Source: JAJRTE01 sp964418585
GTDB taxonomy: Bacteria > Myxococcota_A > UBA796 > JAJRTE01
Direction of reading: 5' to 3'
Assembly (NCBI GenBank): GCA_964418585.1
Contig: CAYQMG010000147.1
Location: 13,445 to 77,444 of the forward strand
DNA: 64,000 nt
The position numbers and the translations under genes were made by a program. This document shows positions 1 to 9,176 of the stretch, in pieces. The first letter of the stretch is position 1. Each line of letters begins with the position of its first letter. Under the pieces are notes generated by a model that saw only the letters and a list, made by a program, of their open reading frames with translations, had not been told where the DNA came from and searched no databases.

Positions 1-204
1 AGCGACCCGGTACTCCGCAAGGATCTGGGCGCCAACGGTCGACTCCACGCCTCGCACCACGCTTCCATGTCTGTGGAAGGAGCACGTTATCTCGAGGTGC
101 TCGAAGCGGTCGTTCATCGGGGGACAGAGCGGGGCGAGGGGTCGAGGAAGGCTTCATCGAGAGGGAAGGCTGCCGAACCTACCCACCGGCGACGACCAGG
201 GTGA
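1..204 (+). CDS. Possible 3' end of a truncated gene, product unknown
   Basis: Reading frame 1 is open from the window edge to a TGA at 202-204 and would encode the last 67 residues of a protein. The first 40 residues have an ordinary amino-acid mix (a segment reading GANGRLHASHHASMSVEGARYLEVLEAV). The tail is Arg/Lys-rich and poorly conserved in appearance. It would overlap the end of the cytochrome gene on the other strand by 26 bases, tail to tail. I do not recognise the family. It could also be a chance open frame, which is common at this GC content. Confidence 0.35.
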   Translation, partial: SDPVLRKDLGANGRLHASHHASMSVEGARYLEVLEAVVHRGTERGEGSRKASSRGKAAEPTHRRRPG

Positions 205-1543
205 ACTGGGATTCTCCCATCTTGACCGGAGCATACTCTTCCTCGGGCAGCCCCATGTACTCGGCCACGGACGAAACCACCCGGCTGTACCAGACGGTGG
301 CTGTGACCGTGAGCGGACCCGGAGCGATGTCCTCGGGGAGCTTCCAGGTAAACGTTTCGTTGGTGGCCTTGAGCGGAGCGAGGCGGTAGTCTGGGCCGAA
401 GGCCGCCGTGTTCCACTGAGCCACGGTCATTCGCCCCTTCTCATCAAGGTAAGGGAGCCGGAAAATCCGGTCGCCCGCAGGCACATTCCCATCCCGCTCG
501 AGTCCCTTGAAGTTCTTGAGTCCCTTGATGTCCCCAATGTCCTGGTAGGCCAGGGTGCCCGGAGACGCAATCGTGAAATCTTCGCCATCGAAGCCTTTCC
601 GGTCCACCTTCAGATGAAACACGCGACCTGCCGCGTCCTTGGCTTCAACATGCAACCACACCACCCGTTCCTCGGCGGAACCGCTTGGGATCTTGTGCCC
701 GGCCTTGATGTTCATCACCGTGGTGAGGAACCGAGTGGTTTGACCCGGCTTCAACCGGTCGTCCGCACCCACGATACCCACCTGGACGGCGCCATTGAGC
801 ATGTCGGCGTAGTGGGCTCCATGGAAAAGGTGCTGACGCATGTCCGGATGGTCCTGGCCTCCGGCGTCGGGAGCGGGATTTCCTGGCGCAGCAGGCATGT
901 GACACTCCTGGCAGGTGATCCCCGCCTTGCCCTGGGGACTTTCCTTCCACTCGAGGTGCGTCGCCTTCACCCACAATCCCCACGGGTCCTTCTCGTTGTG
1001 ACAGGTGCCACAGAGGTCCGCCGAAGCCATGAACGGGTTGGACGCGATCTCGTGGTGCGGGCTCTTCGTTCCCTTCCGTACCCCCTGCTTGGTCTTGCCC
1101 GGCTCGATGATGAAATTGAAGTTGAACGGAACCTCTCCCTCGTACCCCGTGATGCTGTGGCACACGTCGCAGGTGACCCCCTCGTTCGCCCGCGTCCCCT
1201 CGGCCGGCTTCTTCGGGGGAATGTCGCCTGCCAGGAACGCCAGCGGCGCGTGACATCCGTTGCATCCAGCCTTCACACCCGCCACCTTGGCCACCTTCTC
1301 GGCATGGGGAAGCGCCAGCTCGAAGTACTCCACCTCGTCCCACTGGTGGGTGAACGATTTCGACATCAGGCTCTGGGCATACTGACGCGCAATGTCGGTG
1401 TGACAGTCCGCGCAGACCTCGGCCTTCTCGAACCGGTCGTAGGGGATCGTTCCCTGGGCCGCATCTCCAGCCTTGGGACGCCCTCCGGCCAGAACCGTTC
1501 CCGCCAACAGGACCAGGACACCGATGAGCAAGATTTTTCGCAT
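179..1543 (-). CDS. Periplasmic pentaheme c-type cytochrome
   Basis: Predicted 454-residue exported electron carrier. A signal peptide (MRKILLIGV followed by LVLLAGTVLAGG) is followed by five CXXCH haem-binding motifs at about residues 44-48, 94-98, 125-129, 178-182 and 211-215. Several free His residues could be distal ligands. The C-terminal half has no haem motifs and looks like a beta-rich domain; it contains the AGHKIPSG segment often found at the end of such multihaem cytochromes. Overall it resembles the cytochrome c554-like family, whose members act in respiratory or nitrogen/sulfur redox chains. The substrate cannot be told from sequence. The ATG at 1543 is chosen because it begins the signal peptide and has a GGGAGGG ribosome site just upstream; an in-frame start 12 codons earlier would spoil the signal peptide. 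It is monocistronic with its own candidate promoter. Confidence 0.85.
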   Translation of the reverse strand: MRKILLIGVLVLLAGTVLAGGRPKAGDAAQGTIPYDRFEKAEVCADCHTDIARQYAQSLMSKSFTHQWDEVEYFELALPHAEKVAKVAGVKAGCNGCHAPLAFLAGDIPPKKPAEGTRANEGVTCDVCHSITGYEGEVPFNFNFIIEPGKTKQGVRKGTKSPHHEIASNPFMASADLCGTCHNEKDPWGLWVKATHLEWKESPQGKAGITCQECHMPAAPGNPAPDAGGQDHPDMRQHLFHGAHYADMLNGAVQVGIVGADDRLKPGQTTRFLTTVMNIKAGHKIPSGSAEERVVWLHVEAKDAAGRVFHLKVDRKGFDGEDFTIASPGTLAYQDIGDIKGLKNFKGLERDGNVPAGDRIFRLPYLDEKGRMTVAQWNTAAFGPDYRLAPLKATNETFTWKLPEDIAPGPLTVTATVWYSRVVSSVAEYMGLPEEEYAPVKMGESQFTLVVAGG

Positions 1544-1576
1544 GAGACCCTCCCAAAATCGAACATGTGGCAACAA

Positions 1577-1604
1577 CATATAGCGGAACCCACCTGCCTG
1601 TCAA
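1577..1604 (-). promoter_or_regulatory. Candidate sigma-70 promoter of the cytochrome gene
   Basis: Read on the minus strand: a perfect -35 TTGACA (1599-1604), a 16-base spacer, and TATATG (1577-1582) as -10. It lies about 35 bases upstream of the cytochrome ATG. Pattern match only. Confidence 0.5.
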
Positions 1605-1752
1605 TTCTGCTTCCAGAAGATTCCTGTGAATTCGTCACCGATGAATTCCTCACCGACCCTTCGCTTTCATCCGCGCCGGACTTGACGCTTGCACCCCCCC
1701 ATCATTTCGAGTTACATAGACACCAACCTTGAAGGGACTGGAGGACCATCCC

Positions 1753-2319
1753 ATGCCATCGAGAAAACTCGACCACGAGGACCGGCTCATTCGTCAGCTT
1801 TCGAGGCGGTCCAGGGAGTCGGGCCGACAAACCCGGGAGCCGCTCACCTGGAGAGACCGAGACCGCCTCAAGGATCGGAGCAAGCACGCCAATCGCGACC
1901 CCAGGGACTTCCCACGCCCCGCTTCCAACCGGGCCCGGTACCTGGAGGAGCGCACCCGGAAAGCCAGCCTCGATGCGGCCAATGCACTCTTCGAGAACCC
2001 GGACCGACGGGCCGATGAGCACAAACTGCTCAGAGCCACCTCCACGGAACTCGACCAGCTTGCCAACGCCTTCATCGAGAAGTATGGTTACCCGTCCGAC
2101 CCCGAGTTGCTCGCGCGCCTCGTGGAGCACAGCTCCATCGACGTGGTGAAACAGGCCCTGGAGAGACTCCAGACGGTTTTGCCCGACCTGGACGACCGAC
2201 AACGGGATTCGCTCGTGCAGTCGTTGAAGCTCGTCAGCATGATGGGCCGCGAACCTGCCGCGCGGCGCGCAGCGTCTGGATTCCTCAGGCGAAACAAGCT
2301 GTCACATGGTCCGATTTGA
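1753..2319 (+). CDS. Hypothetical helical protein upstream of an ABC-F ATPase
   Basis: 188-residue soluble protein that I do not recognise. The first 60 residues are very rich in Arg and Asp/Glu and are probably disordered or nucleic-acid contacting. The remainder is predicted alpha-helical, with a region around residues 100-150 (EKYGYPSDPELLARLVEH) that resembles a small helical-bundle domain. There is no signal peptide or membrane segment. The ATG at 1753 is preferred over an upstream TTG/ATG because a GGAGGA ribosome site ends seven bases before it. Its last 14 bases overlap the next gene, an ABC-F ATPase, so the two are translationally coupled and a role tied to ribosome or translation stress is a reasonable guess, no more. 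Confidence 0.7.
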   Translation: MPSRKLDHEDRLIRQLSRRSRESGRQTREPLTWRDRDRLKDRSKHANRDPRDFPRPASNRARYLEERTRKASLDAANALFENPDRRADEHKLLRATSTELDQLANAFIEKYGYPSDPELLARLVEHSSIDVVKQALERLQTVLPDLDDRQRDSLVQSLKLVSMMGREPAARRAASGFLRRNKLSHGPI

Positions 2320-4270
2320 AAACGCTGCCATCCGCATCGGCGGAAAGACCCTGTTCGAGCACCTCTCCTGGCAACTCTCACCCGGAGACCGCGTGGGCCT
2401 CGTGGGCCCGAACGGCTCGGGCAAGACCACCCTCTTGCGCACCCTGGCCGGCCTCCATGAGGTCGAGGCGGGAAGCCTTCATCTGAAGCGCTCCATCACC
2501 CTGGGATACCTCCCTCAGCACGGGGTTCACCACGCAGGACGCACCGTGTTCGAGGAGGCGCGATCCGTGTTCGACGCCCTCCTCGAGATGAAGGAGAAAC
2601 AATCCCGCCTCCTCGAACGTCTGGACCGCCTCTCTCCCGACCAACTCGAGTTCCAGCAGACCCTCGAGAACATTGAACGCATCGAAGAGCGCTTCACGCA
2701 CCTGGACGGGTATCGGGTGGACGCAGAGGTCGGTGCGGTTCTCGCAGGCCTTGGGTTCGACAAATCACGCTGGGACCAGGCGACCGACACGCTGTCGGGC
2801 GGATGGCAGATGCGTCTGGCCCTTGCGAAACTCCTGCTCCAGTCGCCTTCCCTGTTGCTGCTGGACGAGCCCACCAACCATCTCGACTTGGCGTCACGGG
2901 AATGGCTCGCAGAGTTTCTGGCTGCCGGTCGGCATACGGTGGTCCTGGTGGCCCACGACCGGCACTTCCTGGACGTGGTGGTAAATCGCATCTCCGAAAT
3001 CGACCAGCAAACCCTGGTGGACTATGCCGGTGGTTACAGCTCCTATCTCGTCGAAAAGGAGGCAAGGCTCGAAGCACGCCGCGCAGCCTTCCAGCACCAA
3101 CAGCAAGAAATTGCGCGGATCGAAACGTTCATCGAGCGCTTTCGATACAAGGCGACCAAGGCGGCCCAGGTCCAGAGTCGGATAAAGCAGCTCGAGAAGA
3201 TGGAGCGTATTCCTCCCCCACCGGGGCAAAGGCGTGAACTCCGGCTGCGTTTTCCAGAGCCCCCCAGGAGTGGTGACCTGGTGATGGAACTGCGAGGTGT
3301 ACGCAAGGCCTACGGTGCCCACGTGGTATTCGAAGCAGTCGACCTCAGCATCTACCGGGGGGACAAGGTGGGCCTCATCGGTGCCAACGGTTGCGGAAAA
3401 AGCACGCTCATCAAGGTGATGGCGGGCCGAGAGCCGGTGGATTCGGGGGAGCGTCGGCTCGGCCACAACGTGTCCCCAGCCTATTTTGCGCAGGATCAGG
3501 CGTCGACCCTGGTGGCGGCGCGGACCGTGCTCGAGGAACTGCGGTCCGCAGCACCCTTCCTCGACGATCAACATCTCCGGAGCCTGCTCGGCGCATTTCT
3601 CTTCCCCGGCGACGACGTGGACAAGCTGGTGGAGGTCCTTTCCGGCGGGGAGAAGAGCCGGCTGGCCCTGTGCAAGCTGCTCACTCGCCCAAGCAACTTC
3701 CTGCTTCTCGACGAACCGACCAACCACCTGGACCTGGCATCCAAGGAGGTCCTGTTGCGCGCCCTGCTCGACTACGCCGGGACGGTGGTATTCGTGTCCC
3801 ACGACCGATACTTCCTGGAGACGCTGGCGACGCGCATCATCGAGATCGAGGGCGGGGAGATACAAACCTATCCGGGCGGCTACAAGGACTATCTCTATCA
3901 CAAGCGCCGTGTGCAGGAGGGGGCCGAACAGGACCAAACCAGTGCCCGCCGAGACGGTTCGAAGGGTTCGGCACCCGGAGCCTCGAGGCGACGCGCACGA
4001 TCCGACGCGGCTGCTGCCTACCAGGAGCGCAAGCGCGCCGCACGCAAGCTGGCACGGTTGAAGGAACGGTACGAGGCCCTCCCGGGCGTCATCGATGAGA
4101 AGGAACAGGAACTCGAGGGCCTTGTCGACGCGATGAACGACCCACAGGTGGCCTCGGACTACGAACGCCTCATGTCGCTCGAGTCGAGTCGTCGCGTCTT
4201 GGAAAAGGAGATCGAGCGCCTGTACGACGAATGGCAGGAAGCCGCCGAACGGATCGAGTCTCAGACATGA
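2306..4270 (+). CDS. ABC-F family ATPase (Uup/YheS-like)
   Basis: 654-residue soluble protein with two ABC ATPase cassettes and no membrane segments. Cassette 1: Walker A GPNGSGKTT (about residues 34-42), signature LSGGW (about 163), Walker B LLLLDEPTNHLD (about 183-194). Cassette 2: GANGCGKST (about 359-367), LSGGE (about 445), LLLDEPTNHLD (about 466-477). The linker between them is helical and charged, as expected of the P-site tRNA interaction motif. A basic coiled-coil C-terminal domain (about 550-654) matches the DNA/RNA-binding extension of Uup. ABC-F proteins bind ribosomes and resolve stalled or ill-positioned tRNA states. The start overlaps the previous gene by 14 bases, and the stop overlaps the mfd ATG (ATGA). 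Confidence 0.9.
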   Translation: MVRFENAAIRIGGKTLFEHLSWQLSPGDRVGLVGPNGSGKTTLLRTLAGLHEVEAGSLHLKRSITLGYLPQHGVHHAGRTVFEEARSVFDALLEMKEKQSRLLERLDRLSPDQLEFQQTLENIERIEERFTHLDGYRVDAEVGAVLAGLGFDKSRWDQATDTLSGGWQMRLALAKLLLQSPSLLLLDEPTNHLDLASREWLAEFLAAGRHTVVLVAHDRHFLDVVVNRISEIDQQTLVDYAGGYSSYLVEKEARLEARRAAFQHQQQEIARIETFIERFRYKATKAAQVQSRIKQLEKMERIPPPPGQRRELRLRFPEPPRSGDLVMELRGVRKAYGAHVVFEAVDLSIYRGDKVGLIGANGCGKSTLIKVMAGREPVDSGERRLGHNVSPAYFAQDQASTLVAARTVLEELRSAAPFLDDQHLRSLLGAFLFPGDDVDKLVEVLSGGEKSRLALCKLLTRPSNFLLLDEPTNHLDLASKEVLLRALLDYAGTVVFVSHDRYFLETLATRIIEIEGGEIQTYPGGYKDYLYHKRRVQEGAEQDQTSARRDGSKGSAPGASRRRARSDAAAAYQERKRAARKLARLKERYEALPGVIDEKEQELEGLVDAMNDPQVASDYERLMSLESSRRVLEKEIERLYDEWQEAAERIESQT

Positions 4271-7200
4271 GGGGCAGAGGGTCCAGCAAGGTGGATGTTC
4301 TGCGACGTCTCGTCGAAGCCAACAAGGAGACCAACCTCACCGGGGTTGCCGGCTCCAGCGCCATCGCTTGCATTCTGGCTTCCCTCGCGGCCGGTCGCAA
4401 CGGCCCCCTCCTTCAAGTGGCGCCCACCCGGTCCGACGCGGAGCGACTCGTATCCGACCTCGAGTTCTTTCTGAGCAGCGCCCAAGGCGATGGAGATGCA
4501 CCCCGGGTTCATCTGTACCCACCTCCAGATGTTCAGCCTTACGACACCTTGCAACCGCACGCTTCGCTGGCCATGCAACGACTTGCCGCGTTGCACCACC
4601 TTGGGACAGGAACCCCACACGCCGTGGTGGTCGCCCCGGCGGAGATGTTGCTCCGCCGGGTCCTCCCGCGGGCGATTCTCGCCGAGCACACCTGGACGCT
4701 CACCCAGGACCAGGAACTGGAACGCGACCGGCTGGTCTCCCAGTTGGTGTCCATCGGATACCTTTCGGTCGACATGGTGGAGGACCCCGGTTGCATGGCA
4801 GTGCGCGGCGGCGTGGTCGATGTCTTCTCCCCTGCCCATCAGGCGCCGATCCGTGTCGAGTTCCTCGGGGACACGATCGCCTCCCTGCGCACGTTCGACC
4901 CCGAGACCCAACGGTCCACCGGGGTGGTGACCCGGGCGGCGATCCTCCCGGTTCGAGAGGAGATTCTGACCCCGGACCACACGGCGCGTGCGGTACGGGA
5001 ACTCAAACCCCTGTGCGACCGTCTCGGGTGTCCTGGGCACCTGCGACGCCAGATCGTGAACGATCTGGAGACAGGGATCTATTTTCCTGGAATTGAATAC
5101 CTGTCTTGTATCATCTATCCTCGACTGGACTCGTTGTTGAGTCACGCGGTCCATCCAGCGGCTCGAGTATCCCTGTGGGATCCAGCCGGGTGCCGAAGGG
5201 CAATGGATCAGGCCTGGGACGAACTTCAGAAACGCCATGCGGGGGTGGACCAAACCGATGGGGTCTTTCCGGCCCCTGAGCAACTCTTCCTGACCCCGGA
5301 GAAGGCGTTCCACGAGGTCCTTCAGGCCGCCACATTGACGATTGGACACCCCATCGAAACCGCTTCCCGCAGGCCCCACACCGTATCCCTTACCTCGCGC
5401 CCCACCTCCGGCCTCCACGATCGCCTGACCGCTCACCTTCACGACGATCAGGCCATCCCACTCCTGGCCGAACGCCTCCAGGAGTGGCTCGCCGACCACC
5501 ACGACGTCTCCATCGTGGTTCGAAGCACCGTCCAGGCGGACCGGTTGGTACAACTCCTTGAACCTCATGGCGTTCCTCTCAAGAACCTCGAGCCGTTCCC
5601 CCATCCCGACCACCTGCTCGACGCCCTGCCCACCTCGCGCACCCCCACGGTTCGCATTGTTCCCGGCCGGCTTTCCAGTGGATTTGTCCTGGTGGAGCAA
5701 CGTCTGGTCGTTCTCTCCGAGGAGGACATCTTTGGGAAGCGACCCACCGGGAGCCAGAGTTCGAGCCGTGGGCTCAAGCACGCGATTTCGAGCTTTTCGC
5801 AACTGGCTCGAGGGGATTTCGTGGTTCACTCCCTGCACGGAGTGGGCATCTTCCGCGGGATCAAGAAGCTCGAAGTGGACGGCGTGGCCAACGACTTCGT
5901 CTTGCTCGAGTACGACGGTGGCGACCGTCTCTACCTGCCGGTGCACCGCCTGTCCCACCTGTATCGATACACGGGTGGCGCGACACCTCCGCGCCTGGAC
6001 CGGCTGGGGGGGGCCACGTTTGGACGCAAGAAACGCAAGGCTCGCCGCGCCATCCTCAGGCTTGCACACGAGTTGCTCAAACTTGGAGCCGCCCGCGCCG
6101 CCACCCCCGGGTTTGCCTTCAAGCCATTCGATCGTGAGATGGCCGAGTTTGGCGCCACGTTCCCCTATGAGGAGACACCGGACCAGGCGGCCGCAATCCG
6201 CGAGGTCTTGAACGACATGTGTTCGCCCAGGCCGATGGACCGGCTGGTGTGCGGCGACGTGGGCTACGGCAAGACCGAGGTGGCGGTCCGGGCATCCTAC
6301 CTGGCTGTGCTCAATGGGAAGCAAGTAGCGGTGCTGGCGCCCACCACGGTGCTGGCCCTTCAGCATGCCCGGAGCTTTGCCGAGCGGTTCAAGCATACCC
6401 CGGTGACAGTGGAGATGCTGAGCCGATTCAAGTCATCTCGAGAACAGCGGGCGACAGTGGAGCGCGTCAAGCAGGGGTTGGTGGATATCGTGGTGGGCAC
6501 GCACCGGCTCCTGTCTCCGGACGTGGGCTTCAAGGATCTCGGCCTCCTGGTGATCGATGAAGAACAGCGCTTCGGCGTGGCGCACAAGGAGCGAATCAAG
6601 AAACTCGCGCTGAGTGTGGATGTGCTGACGCTGACTGCGACACCGATTCCGCGCACCCTCTACATGGCCCTGTCCGGTGTACGCCATTTCAGCCTCATGG
6701 CCACCCCTCCACCCGGACGCCTGGCGGTGAGAACGCACCATCTAACCCATTCACCAACTCGAGTTCAGGAAGCCATTCGCCGGGAGTTGCGTCGTGGAGG
6801 CCAGGTCTACTACGTGCACAATCGCGTTCACAATATCATGGAGACCGCCGACACGCTGCGCCGCCTGGTGCCCGAGGCCCGGATCGCAGTTGCGCACGGA
6901 CAGATGAGCCCACGGCAGCTCGAGCGGGTCATGGTGGACTTCATTTTACGCAAGTACGACGTCCTCTGCTGCACCTCGATCATCGAGAACGGCCTGGACA
7001 TTCCTTCGGTGAACACGGTCATTGTGGACGACGCCGACCACCTTGGGCTGGCGCAGCTCTACCAGCTTCGGGGGCGCGTGGGCCGCTCGTCCACGCGGGC
7101 GTTTGCATACCTGTTTACGCGGCCTGGCAAGGAGCCCAACCGGGCGGCACAAAGACGACTCCGTGCACTCGTCCAGTTCACCGACCTGGGATCAGGATTC

Positions 7201-7800
7201 CGTATTGCACGCGAGGATCTCGAGATCCGAGGGGCCGGGGACCTGCTCGGCCCTTCCCAGTCCGGCCACATTCAGGACGTGGGCATCGACACCTACTGCG
7301 AGCTTCTGGAGGAAGCGGTTCGGGAACTTCAAGGGGAGCAAGCGCACCTCGAGATCGAACCTGACATCGATCTCAAGGTGTCCGCGTTTTTCCCCGAGGA
7401 CTACATCCCGGACCTGCCCACGCGCCTCCACTGCTACAAAACCCTTTCCCAGTGCACCGATGAACACGCGGTCCAGGCGGCACTGGAAGAAATCGAAGAC
7501 CGTTTCGGCCGCCTTCCCGAACCCGCACGACGCCTTGCTGACATCATGGCGATCAACGCATTGCTGAAACGGCTTCGAATTTCCGGGCTCTCCTACGCGA
7601 GGCAACGGTTGGTCTTTCGATTCGACCAGACCACCCCGGTCGATCCCGGCCGAATGGTGGCCCTTGTGCACCAGGATCCGGAACAGTTTCGCCTCACCCC
7701 TGACGGTCGACTCGTCTGCTCGGTCAAGTCGGAAGCCGTGCTGGATCGGATTCAAACGGCGAAAAAGGTCTTGCGGATGCTTTCCCAACGTGGTATGTGA
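4267..7800 (+). CDS. mfd: Transcription-repair coupling factor Mfd
   Basis: 1177-residue DNA translocase that removes stalled RNA polymerase and recruits UvrA to lesions in the transcribed strand. The N-terminal 350 residues are UvrB-like (GGVVDVFSP segment). A CarD-like RNA-polymerase interaction domain lies at about 506-565 (GDFVVHSLHGVGIFRGIKKL). The SF2 motor follows, with Walker A GDVGYGKTE (about 661), DEEQ (about 763), TATPIPRTL and the arginine-finger motif GRVGRSS (about 935). The C-terminal TRCF domain (about 1038-1140) contains PTRLHCYK. Length is normal for the family. The ATG at 4267 overlaps the preceding stop as ATGA; a second in-frame ATG 36 bases upstream lies inside the ABC-F gene and is less likely. 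Confidence 0.96.
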   Translation: MRGRGSSKVDVLRRLVEANKETNLTGVAGSSAIACILASLAAGRNGPLLQVAPTRSDAERLVSDLEFFLSSAQGDGDAPRVHLYPPPDVQPYDTLQPHASLAMQRLAALHHLGTGTPHAVVVAPAEMLLRRVLPRAILAEHTWTLTQDQELERDRLVSQLVSIGYLSVDMVEDPGCMAVRGGVVDVFSPAHQAPIRVEFLGDTIASLRTFDPETQRSTGVVTRAAILPVREEILTPDHTARAVRELKPLCDRLGCPGHLRRQIVNDLETGIYFPGIEYLSCIIYPRLDSLLSHAVHPAARVSLWDPAGCRRAMDQAWDELQKRHAGVDQTDGVFPAPEQLFLTPEKAFHEVLQAATLTIGHPIETASRRPHTVSLTSRPTSGLHDRLTAHLHDDQAIPLLAERLQEWLADHHDVSIVVRSTVQADRLVQLLEPHGVPLKNLEPFPHPDHLLDALPTSRTPTVRIVPGRLSSGFVLVEQRLVVLSEEDIFGKRPTGSQSSSRGLKHAISSFSQLARGDFVVHSLHGVGIFRGIKKLEVDGVANDFVLLEYDGGDRLYLPVHRLSHLYRYTGGATPPRLDRLGGATFGRKKRKARRAILRLAHELLKLGAARAATPGFAFKPFDREMAEFGATFPYEETPDQAAAIREVLNDMCSPRPMDRLVCGDVGYGKTEVAVRASYLAVLNGKQVAVLAPTTVLALQHARSFAERFKHTPVTVEMLSRFKSSREQRATVERVKQGLVDIVVGTHRLLSPDVGFKDLGLLVIDEEQRFGVAHKERIKKLALSVDVLTLTATPIPRTLYMALSGVRHFSLMATPPPGRLAVRTHHLTHSPTRVQEAIRRELRRGGQVYYVHNRVHNIMETADTLRRLVPEARIAVAHGQMSPRQLERVMVDFILRKYDVLCCTSIIENGLDIPSVNTVIVDDADHLGLAQLYQLRGRVGRSSTRAFAYLFTRPGKEPNRAAQRRLRALVQFTDLGSGFRIAREDLEIRGAGDLLGPSQSGHIQDVGIDTYCELLEEAVRELQGEQAHLEIEPDIDLKVSAFFPEDYIPDLPTRLHCYKTLSQCTDEHAVQAALEEIEDRFGRLPEPARRLADIMAINALLKRLRISGLSYARQRLVFRFDQTTPVDPGRMVALVHQDPEQFRLTPDGRLVCSVKSEAVLDRIQTAKKVLRMLSQRGM

Positions 7801-7979
7801 ATCCGCTTGGATCTCACGATCAGAGGAGGGGTCCACCGAATAGGCTCGTAGCACTGCTGCCCTGGAAAATTCCGAGAGGAGAACGGGCAGCGCCGCCCGG
7901 TTGCAGAGTCCGCCGGGCAGCACCGACTGGTGCCCGTTTCGTTCACTGTGCCGCAAAACCTGCCAGGAGGGAAATCATC

Positions 7980-9047
7980 ATGACAAGGGGCTTCGGACTC
8001 AAGGGATTGATCATCGCCGGCTCCGCGCTGATCCTCGGGTCTGCCTGTGGTAACGGCTCACCCAGCACCGCCACACACAAGTCAGGGGCGTCCTCGCAGG
8101 ATGTCGGCGACGTGCTTGCGATGGTCAACGACATGCCGATTGGCACCGAGGAGTTCGACCGGACCTACGCCCGCTCGCTTCCACGCCGGACCAGCGACGC
8201 CACGCAGGATGAGGAAGCCAAGAAGCGGGAAGTGCTCGATCGGCTGATCGCCGACAAGCTGTTGTACCAGGAAGCGCTCCGGCAGGGGCTCGACAAGGAC
8301 CCCAAGATCCAACGGATGATGATCAACCAGCTCCTCCGGAAAGACGTGTACGGAACGCTGCGAAACAGCGACATCTCCGATGAGGAGTTGCGAGCCTACT
8401 TCGAGGAGCACCGCGAGGAGTTCGTGGTTCCGGAGAAAGTTCAGGTACGGCGAATCCTCATCAAAAAGGGCGGTGACCTTTCCGACGAGGAAGCCAGAAA
8501 GAAAGCTGAAAAGATCCACGCTGCTGTCGTCGCCGATCCCGCTTCGTTCAAGGAGTGGGCCATGAAAGAGAGTCAGGACCCCTACGCGCGCCGCGGCGGC
8601 GACGTCGGGTTCATTTCTCGCGCCGGAAAGCCCGGCCTCGACTCCAAGGTGGTGGAAGAGGCCTTCAAGCTCGAGGTTGACCAGATCTCGCCGGTATTCG
8701 AGACGGACGAAGGCTACAATATCATACAGGTGGTCAACAAGCGTGATCGGGTGGAGCGTTCTTTCGAGCAGATGAAGGGAGCGGTGCTCCGGAGGGTCAA
8801 GACAGAGAAGTCGCGGAAGCTGCAGAAGGAATACATCGAGAACCTGAAGAAGAACGCCAAGATCGTGGTGAACGAGGACAAGCTCAAGGAGCACAAGCCC
8901 GAGGTGAAGGCCTCCCAGGGCGGGTTCCCGGGTATCCGTCCCATGATGCAGCCATCCGGTTTCAAGCGCACCCTTCCACCCAAGATGGAAGGCACCAAGG
9001 CGGAGAACAAGGAGGCACAGGAAAGCCACTCCGGGTCTTCCAAGTAA
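7980..9047 (+). CDS. Lipid-anchored PpiC-type peptidyl-prolyl isomerase
   Basis: 355-residue predicted periplasmic lipoprotein with parvulin-type cis-trans prolyl isomerase activity. A signal peptide ends in GSAC with Cys23 as the lipid site; this is a slightly atypical lipobox. A helical SurA-like N-domain (about 45-150) is followed by one parvulin domain (about 165-265, with VRRILIK, RGGDVGFISR and FETDEGYNIIQV). The last 60 residues are Lys/Pro-rich and low in complexity. The ATG at 7980 is chosen for its AGGAGG ribosome site and signal peptide; the frame is open further upstream but not coding-like. It sits between mfd and a second SurA-like gene, so both probably serve outer-membrane protein folding. 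Confidence 0.88.
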   Translation: MTRGFGLKGLIIAGSALILGSACGNGSPSTATHKSGASSQDVGDVLAMVNDMPIGTEEFDRTYARSLPRRTSDATQDEEAKKREVLDRLIADKLLYQEALRQGLDKDPKIQRMMINQLLRKDVYGTLRNSDISDEELRAYFEEHREEFVVPEKVQVRRILIKKGGDLSDEEARKKAEKIHAAVVADPASFKEWAMKESQDPYARRGGDVGFISRAGKPGLDSKVVEEAFKLEVDQISPVFETDEGYNIIQVVNKRDRVERSFEQMKGAVLRRVKTEKSRKLQKEYIENLKKNAKIVVNEDKLKEHKPEVKASQGGFPGIRPMMQPSGFKRTLPPKMEGTKAENKEAQESHSGSSK

Positions 9048-9176
9048 TCCTCGGACGCTCCACACCGGGATTTCCCGCACTGCGGCCGTACCCCGGTCCC
9101 GTCCTGATACCGGGAATCGGATGGCCGACACCCCCGATTCCAACTCGGGCGGTTCCCATCGAATGAGTGACCCGGC

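Noticed and set aside
4261..6396. 711-codon open frame on the minus strand opposite mfd
   Set aside because: It is an antisense frame kept open by high GC third positions; it has no motif, and mfd on the plus strand is certain.
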